NCBI GenBank assembly: GCA_023144875.1
Contig: JAGLEW010000035.1
Span: forward strand, 1-9,780
Length of the DNA stretch: 9,780 nucleotides
Direction: 5' to 3'
Source: Methylococcales bacterium
Lineage (GTDB): Bacteria; Pseudomonadota; Gammaproteobacteria; Methylococcales; Methylomonadaceae
The notes beneath the pieces were generated by a model, which was not told the DNA's origin, made no database searches, and worked only from the letters and a program-made list of their open reading frames with translations. The position numbers and the translations under genes are program-made. Positions 5,728 to 9,780 of this stretch are shown here, one piece after another. Every line of letters begins with the position of its first letter. Within the stretch, counting starts at the first letter, position 1.

Positions 5728-6351
5728 ATGACATCAAAATTTCAAACTCCTTTAGAAAGTCGTTTTAGAGGCTATTTACCCGTTATTGTTGATATTGAAA
5801 CTGCAGGTTTTCATCCGCAAAAAAACCCCTTGTTAGAAATAGCGGCGATCATTGTTGAACGAAACAGTGATGGTTTTTTTGAAATTACAGAATCCCATTC
5901 TAAGCATATTATTCCCTTTAAAAATAGTGAGCTTGACCCTGCGGCACTTAAGTTTACAGGTATTGATCCTTATCATCCTTTTCGAATGGCAGCTGATGAA
6001 AAAGAGGCATTAGTGAGTTTATTTGCCCCTATTCGAGCAGCGATTAAACGTAATAATTGCAATCGAGCCATTTTAGTGGGGCATAATCCTGCCTTTGATA
6101 TTGGTTTTTTAAATGCGGCGATATTACGCACCAAACTCAAACGTAACCCTTTTCATGGCTTTAGTTGTTTTGATACCGCGACATTAGGTGGGTTAATGTA
6201 TCAACAAACCGTGTTAGCAAAAATTGCTCATGCCGCAGGACTTGATTGGGATGCCGAACAAGCGCATTCGGCCCTGTATGATGCTCAACAAACTGCTAAA
6301 TTATTTTGCATCATGATCAATCGCTGGGAAAAATTACTAACCTTAGAATAA
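5728..6351 (+). CDS. rnt: Ribonuclease T
   Basis: RNase T is a homodimeric 3'-to-5' exonuclease that trims the CCA end of tRNAs and the 3' ends of 5S and 23S rRNA. From ATG 5728 the protein has 207 residues, close to the E. coli enzyme. The DEDDh active site is complete: Asp22 and Glu24 in VDIETAGF, Asp124 in GHNPAFD, His180 and Asp185 in AHSALYD. Other hallmark blocks are NPLLEIAA (33-40), FTGIDP (76-81), CNRAILVGHN (111-120), LKRNPFH (137-143) and FCIMINRW near the end. A GTG at 5662 would add 22 residues that overlap tadA and have no counterpart in the family, so ATG 5728 is preferred, although no clear ribosome site precedes it. It lies 25 bp after tadA. Confidence 0.95.
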   Translation: MTSKFQTPLESRFRGYLPVIVDIETAGFHPQKNPLLEIAAIIVERNSDGFFEITESHSKHIIPFKNSELDPAALKFTGIDPYHPFRMAADEKEALVSLFAPIRAAIKRNNCNRAILVGHNPAFDIGFLNAAILRTKLKRNPFHGFSCFDTATLGGLMYQQTVLAKIAHAAGLDWDAEQAHSALYDAQQTAKLFCIMINRWEKLLTLE

Positions 6352-6405
6352 AAAAATAGTTATAGTTTTGCGTCCTCTCTTCAATTATTAGCCCCTACAT
6401 TTTCT

Positions 6406-7323
6406 GTGACCACTTATTACTTAGACCCAAGCAAAGATTATCATAATCAAACGATTACTCCCGATGAGGCAAACTCTGAAACGCTTTTGGAAGAGACTAT
6501 TGAACATTATGACGATTGCCATCAAGATTATTTATTTGCGTGGTGTAATAATCGTAATTTAGCCTTGCATTATGGCTATTGGAACGAAAATAAACCGTAT
6601 AATCATCACCAAGCGTTATTAAATACCAATGAAGAACTTTACAAGCGCGCAGGGATTTTAACGTCAGATCATGTGCTTGATGCTGGTTGTGGTTTGGGTG
6701 GTAGTGCTTTATGGATGGCAGAGCAGCATGGCAATCAAGTGACGGGGATTACGTTGAGTGATAAGCAAGTCGCTTATGCGATGAAGAGTGCGCAAAAACG
6801 TAATTTGCAGGCATTAACGAATTTTAAAATGGCAGACTATTGCCAAACGCCATTTGAAGACGAATCTTTTGATGTGATTTGGGCGGTAGAAAGTGTTTGT
6901 CACACCTTAAATAAAGCCGACTTTATAAAAGAAGCGTATCGTTTGTTGCGTAAAGGCGGACGTTTGGCGGTTTCTGATGCCTTCATGTTGCAACGAACGT
7001 TTACGGAAAAGCAATGGCAATCGGTAATGGCTTTTTTAAATGGCTGGGCAGTGCCCAATTTATCGGATCGACAAGCTTTTGCGAGCACAATCGAAAATAC
7101 AGGGTTTTCGATTACGCAAATCTATGACATTAGCAAGCAGGTTTTACCCTCTTCAAAACATATGTATCAAACAGCAAAACGCCTAGAGCCTGTGCAAAAA
7201 ATAAGTCAATTTTTAGGCTTACGATCTAAAGCTCAAACAGCAAATTATAATGTTGGCTTTGCTCAATATGATTTCTTTCATGAAAAGCTGGCAGAATATT
7301 GCATGTTTGTGGCTACAAAATAA
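6406..7323 (+). CDS. SAM-dependent methyltransferase, class I, of the sterol/tocopherol methyltransferase-like type
   Basis: A 305-residue cytosolic protein. Residues 88-190 form a Rossmann-type methyltransferase core: motif I VLDAGCGLGGSALWMA (90-105), VTGITLSDKQVAYA (112-125), ADYCQTPFEDESFDVIWAVE (143-162) and motif V-like LLRKGGRLAVSDA (180-192). The YGYW element (56-59) ahead of motif I and the TLSxxQ phrase are typical of the group containing sterol C24, gamma-tocopherol and cyclopropane-type small-molecule methyltransferases. The C-terminal third is variable and would determine the substrate, which I cannot name. The only early start is GTG 6406, since no ATG occurs near the N-terminus. 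No Shine-Dalgarno sequence is visible, so expression may be weak or leaderless. It begins 54 bp after rnt and ends at a terminator, so it may belong to the same operon or be separately expressed. Confidence 0.85.
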   Translation: MTTYYLDPSKDYHNQTITPDEANSETLLEETIEHYDDCHQDYLFAWCNNRNLALHYGYWNENKPYNHHQALLNTNEELYKRAGILTSDHVLDAGCGLGGSALWMAEQHGNQVTGITLSDKQVAYAMKSAQKRNLQALTNFKMADYCQTPFEDESFDVIWAVESVCHTLNKADFIKEAYRLLRKGGRLAVSDAFMLQRTFTEKQWQSVMAFLNGWAVPNLSDRQAFASTIENTGFSITQIYDISKQVLPSSKHMYQTAKRLEPVQKISQFLGLRSKAQTANYNVGFAQYDFFHEKLAEYCMFVATK

Positions 7324-7332
7324 GTCTCTTTA

Positions 7333-7370
7333 AAAAACCTGATGGGGTTTCAAAGCGCTATCAGGTTTTT
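7333..7370. terminator. Bidirectional rho-independent terminator between methyltransferase and aqpZ
   Basis: AAAAACCTGAT (7333-7343) pairs perfectly with ATCAGGTTTTT (7360-7370) around a 16-nt loop, giving an 11-bp stem. Five T follow the GC core on the plus strand, and the A-run on the other side serves the minus strand. The hairpin starts nine bp after the methyltransferase stop and lies 47 bp beyond the aqpZ stop. It is therefore placed to end both convergent transcripts. Confidence 0.8.
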
Positions 7371-7417
7371 AAGTGTCTGTAATACGAGACTGTTATCACA
7401 AAAAAACCATGAGCTAA

Positions 7418-8104
7418 TCAATCGGACTCAATCCAGCGATAGAAAATACCCGCCAAAATAGCACCGATTATTGGGGCAAGCCAAAAAAGCCATAATTGAG
7501 AAATCGCCCAATCCCCTTGAAAAATGGCAACCGCAGTACTTCTTGCAGGATTAACCGAGGTGTTGGTGACAGGAATACTGATTAAATGGATCAATGTGAG
7601 CCCAAGCCCTATCGCGATGGGAGCTAATCCTTGTGGTGCATATTGGCTGGTTGCCCCTAAAATAATCATTAAAAACATGAAGGTCATGGCGACTTCGGTG
7701 ACAAATGCTGAGGTTAGATTGTAGCCACCAGGGGAATGTATCCCATACCCATTTGCGGCAAACCCTGAACTAGCATCAAAGCCTGTTTGTCCTGAGGCAA
7801 TGATATACAAAACTGCCGCGCCTGCTATTCCACCAATCACTTGGGTGATAATATAAGGAATAAGGTCTTTGGTTGAAAATCGCCCCCCTAGCCAAAGCCC
7901 GATTGAAACCGCTGGGTTGAGATGACAACCAGAAATATGACCGATTGCCACCGCCATTGTTAAAACTGTTAGCCCAAATGCAAATGAAACCCCTAATAAC
8001 CCAATACCAACATCAGGAAAAGCCGCCGCTAAAACGGCACTGCCACAACCGCCTAATACCAGCCAGAATGTCCCCATAAACTCAGCCGCTAATTTTCTCA
8101 TCAT
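7418..8104 (-). CDS. aqpZ: Aquaporin Z, water channel
   Basis: AqpZ is an inner-membrane tetrameric channel for rapid water movement during osmotic change. From ATG 8104 the protein has 228 residues with six transmembrane helices and the two pore half-helices: GHISGCHLNPAVS (NPA at 63-65) and TNTSVNPARST (NPAR at 185-188). The selectivity filter residues of water-specific aquaporins are all present (Phe43, His173, Thr182, Arg188), so glycerol transport is not expected. Other E. coli-like blocks are GTFWLVLGGCGSAVLAA, GFAANGYGIHSPGGY and LTLIHLISIPV. The start is chosen because AGAGGA (8112-8117 on the minus strand) lies seven nt upstream. A TTG at 8200 in the same frame would add 32 hydrophilic residues not found in aquaporins. 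The gene ends facing the shared terminator and follows the barrel gene after 145 bp. Confidence 0.97.
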   Translation of the reverse strand: MMRKLAAEFMGTFWLVLGGCGSAVLAAAFPDVGIGLLGVSFAFGLTVLTMAVAIGHISGCHLNPAVSIGLWLGGRFSTKDLIPYIITQVIGGIAGAAVLYIIASGQTGFDASSGFAANGYGIHSPGGYNLTSAFVTEVAMTFMFLMIILGATSQYAPQGLAPIAIGLGLTLIHLISIPVTNTSVNPARSTAVAIFQGDWAISQLWLFWLAPIIGAILAGIFYRWIESD

Positions 8105-8249
8105 TTTGTTATCCTCTTTGTGGTTATTAAAGTGAAGAAAGCCTGTCAAATCATTCAAGTTCCATAATTTATTTGGTCTATTTACCTCATCAACTTTCAA
8201 GATGATTTATAGGTATAATCAATGCTTGCCGCTAAAATAATTTTTGGAT

Positions 8250-9446
8250 TTAAAAGTAATATTTTAATTCAAAGCGAATGTTGTCGTCGTTCCGAAATAA
8301 ATAAGCAGGATCATTCGCAGGGGCGTTATTAAATAGTCGTACTTCTAATTCGGCTTTCCAGTTATCCCCTAATCGGCGGCTGGCTTCAATGCTATAAAAT
8401 TTACTACTGCTACTTCGGTCTAAAATAACGCCTGCTAAAATTTCGGTGCTTTGGGTGTCATTGAGTGCAAATCGTACGGCCGCCAAAAAATCATCCTGAA
8501 AGGGTGACGGTGCATTATTGCCTCGGCTGTCGTATAAATATTCGGCAACCAACCCAATATCCAACCCTGACGCCATCACATCATAAAAAGAATATTCCAA
8601 GCCGCCCGTGCCTGCGTAAAAGGTTTTTCCTTGCCCTGAACGCACGATGGATTCCAACTTCCAGAGCCAACTATTTTTAGTGACTTGAACGTCAATGCCT
8701 GTTTGATGGATCATTTCATAATACGGACGTAAGGTAATTTTTCCGTTATGATCAACGTTAAATTGAATGGATGGTTCACGGCTCATGCCATAAAAATGAG
8801 AGAACCCTAAATCCCAGTCCCCGATTGAATGTGACCAGCGAATAGCGTAAGCTAAATGTTTTTCAATCCCCTTTTTTTCATAGCGTTCCTCGCCCATGTC
8901 GATTTCAGGGATTGAGCGTAAGCGCCCTGCTTGTCCTGCAAAGGTTCTTTCTCGAAAGCCTGCTAATAAATAAAGATCAATCGTCCCCCAGTCTTGAATC
9001 AGCGCCAGATTAATCATGGGTTGTCCGAGTTTATCTTCGGTATCGGTGTTTTCCACATTATCGGTTTGATTAATAATATCGACTAAATGTTGCGATTCAG
9101 TAACCCCCCAAAATTCTTTGCGAATACCGACCCGAAGCTCCCAGTTTTGTGAGGTCTTCATCCACGTCAGTTCTCGAATATCAAAATGGGTACGCCGGTT
9201 ATCGTGTTGGGAATAGCGATAAAACGGCACAAAAGCAATACTTTGAGTGCCATTATCCCATTCATGCGTGAGTTCAAGCTCTATACTACCTGACAAATAA
9301 TGGTTGTGTTGGGCAGAACCTATGCCATTGTGAAAAAATCCTAAGCTTTCGATGCCAATATTGCCTGAAAAATCGACGGCGTTAACACGGGGGATAATCA
9401 ATAATAAGACCACCCCCCAGCCTAATAAATAACCTTTATCGCGCAC
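8250..9446 (-). CDS. Outer-membrane beta-barrel protein paired with a LolA-like protein
   Basis: A 398-residue precursor beginning with GTG at 9446. Residues 1-23 are a Sec signal peptide (R2, K4, then a hydrophobic core, cleavage after VNA). The mature protein is rich in aromatic residues and in alternating polar/hydrophobic stretches typical of transmembrane beta-strands. It ends in FELKYYF, whose C-terminal phenylalanine is the usual BAM recognition signal. I cannot name the family; it has no obvious porin or TonB plug motif. The start overlaps the stop of the LolA-like gene by 11 bp, which implies coupled translation and a joint role, probably in envelope lipid or lipoprotein export. No ribosome site is evident. 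No terminator hairpin is visible after its stop, so reading into aqpZ cannot be excluded. Confidence 0.85.
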   Translation of the reverse strand: MRDKGYLLGWGVVLLLIIPRVNAVDFSGNIGIESLGFFHNGIGSAQHNHYLSGSIELELTHEWDNGTQSIAFVPFYRYSQHDNRRTHFDIRELTWMKTSQNWELRVGIRKEFWGVTESQHLVDIINQTDNVENTDTEDKLGQPMINLALIQDWGTIDLYLLAGFRERTFAGQAGRLRSIPEIDMGEERYEKKGIEKHLAYAIRWSHSIGDWDLGFSHFYGMSREPSIQFNVDHNGKITLRPYYEMIHQTGIDVQVTKNSWLWKLESIVRSGQGKTFYAGTGGLEYSFYDVMASGLDIGLVAEYLYDSRGNNAPSPFQDDFLAAVRFALNDTQSTEILAGVILDRSSSSKFYSIEASRRLGDNWKAELEVRLFNNAPANDPAYLFRNDDNIRFELKYYF

Positions 9447-9780
9447 GTTTTAAGGTGTTTTTATCAAAATTACGTTCGGTCAATCCTGTTTTAAATTGGT
9501 AGTTTTTCCAAAATAAGGTGGTGGTTTTACCCGTTTGATGGTTGCTCATAATTTGCTCATTTGCACGCCAATATTGATTTAAGTATTGTTGATAGTCTTT
9601 AAATAATTGGGTTTTTAATAAGGTATTTTTACGGTCATAATAATCCGTTTTAATCGGAATATAACGATTTTTATCAACCCAAACTTGCATGCGCGTATAC
9701 CCTGAATGCTTGTATTTAGGGGTTAACGCCACTAAAAAACAATCAATTCCTTCAATAGTTCGATCCCCTAAATATTTATA
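9436..9780 (-). CDS. LolA-like outer-membrane lipoprotein-sorting protein (C-terminal part, runs off right edge)
   Basis: The last 114 residues of a periplasmic protein whose N-terminus lies beyond the window. The frame stays open to the edge, reading YKYLGDRTIEGIDCF, then LVALTPK, YTRMQVWVDKNRYIPIKTDY and YDRKNTLLKTQ. The order of a YLG...G.DC strand, a proline-lysine turn, W-V-D-K and a Y-D-x-x-N/G-x-L-L-K strand is characteristic of the LolA_like family annotated as outer-membrane lipoprotein-sorting protein. Residues IMSNHQTGKTTTLFW and FKTGLTERNFDKNTL form the terminal strands and helix. It overlaps the barrel gene by 11 bp. In many proteobacteria such proteins are encoded next to an RND/MMPL-type exporter; that gene would be expected upstream, to the right of this window. 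The role in lipid or lipoprotein transfer is inferred from the family. Confidence 0.8.
   Translation of the reverse strand, partial: YKYLGDRTIEGIDCFLVALTPKYKHSGYTRMQVWVDKNRYIPIKTDYYDRKNTLLKTQLFKDYQQYLNQYWRANEQIMSNHQTGKTTTLFWKNYQFKTGLTERNFDKNTLKRAR

Noticed and set aside
6900..7088. Minus-strand open frame inside the methyltransferase gene
   Set aside because: It lies opposite the methyltransferase core and its translation shows no domain or signal.
7524..7724. Plus-strand open frame inside aqpZ
   Set aside because: The opposite strand encodes unmistakable aquaporin sequence; this frame is a by-product of it.
8124..8149. Possible aqpZ promoter: perfect TTGACA (minus strand, 8149-8144) and TAATAA (8129-8124)
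   Set aside because: The spacing is only 14 bp and the start of transcription would fall on the ribosome site, so I do not list it as a supported promoter.
8105..8200. N-terminal extension of aqpZ from TTG 8200
   Set aside because: The added 32 residues are hydrophilic and absent from aquaporins, and the ATG at 8104 has an excellent AGAGGA site.
8465..8680. Plus-strand open frame inside the beta-barrel gene
   Set aside because: It is antisense to the barrel gene, with no ribosome site or protein motif.
1..9780. Search for tRNA, rRNA, CRISPR repeats, insertion-sequence ends, toxin-antitoxin or defence genes
   Set aside because: No tandem spaced repeats, long terminal inverted repeats, transposase or integrase motifs or cloverleaf sequences were seen; the CPBP protease alone is not enough to call a defence or bacteriocin system.

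Overview
The window looks like chromosomal DNA of an AT-rich, aerobic methylotrophic gammaproteobacterium, most likely a methanotroph of the Methylococcales type. The strongest lineage evidence is a methenyl-tetrahydromethanopterin cyclohydrolase (Mch), an enzyme of the formaldehyde-to-formate C1 route. It is followed by gammaproteobacterial-type TadA, RNase T and AqpZ, and by Gram-negative envelope genes (several lipoproteins, an outer-membrane barrel). The organism assignment is inferred from gene content; no marker RNA gene is present.

Left part (1-2050). A minus-strand gene runs off the left edge. It encodes a complete MobA (molybdenum cofactor guanylyltransferase) continuing in frame into the N-terminus of FdhD (formate dehydrogenase sulfurtransferase). 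Only 22 bp away, three small plus-strand lipoprotein genes begin: a DUF302 lipoprotein, an unrecognised four-cysteine lipoprotein, and a short Lpp-like coiled-coil lipoprotein with its own promoter. A perfect 10-bp hairpin separates them from the convergent mch gene.

Centre-left (2053-4118, minus strand). An ATP-grasp gene and mch overlap by 4 bp and form a C1/tetrahydromethanopterin unit. Mch yields formyl-H4MPT and ultimately formate. Formate dehydrogenase would then need the Mo cofactor handled by MobA-FdhD, so the two left-hand blocks are functionally related.

Centre (4204-7323, plus strand). A CPBP intramembrane protease, an unrecognised four-helix membrane protein and tadA overlap one another by 8 and 11 bp. 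RNase T follows 25 bp later, and then a SAM-dependent methyltransferase. TadA and RNase T both act on tRNA. The block ends at a bidirectional terminator hairpin shared with the convergent aqpZ.

Right part (7418-9780, minus strand). A LolA-like outer-membrane lipoprotein-sorting protein enters from the right edge. It overlaps by 11 bp with an outer-membrane beta-barrel gene, and aqpZ (aquaporin Z) lies downstream.

No mobile element, CRISPR array, tRNA, rRNA or recognisable phage or defence system was seen. The most noteworthy items are the MobA-FdhD fusion, the trio of tandem lipoproteins with a probable inner-membrane exception, and the tightly overlapped protease/membrane protein/tadA and LolA-like/barrel pairs.
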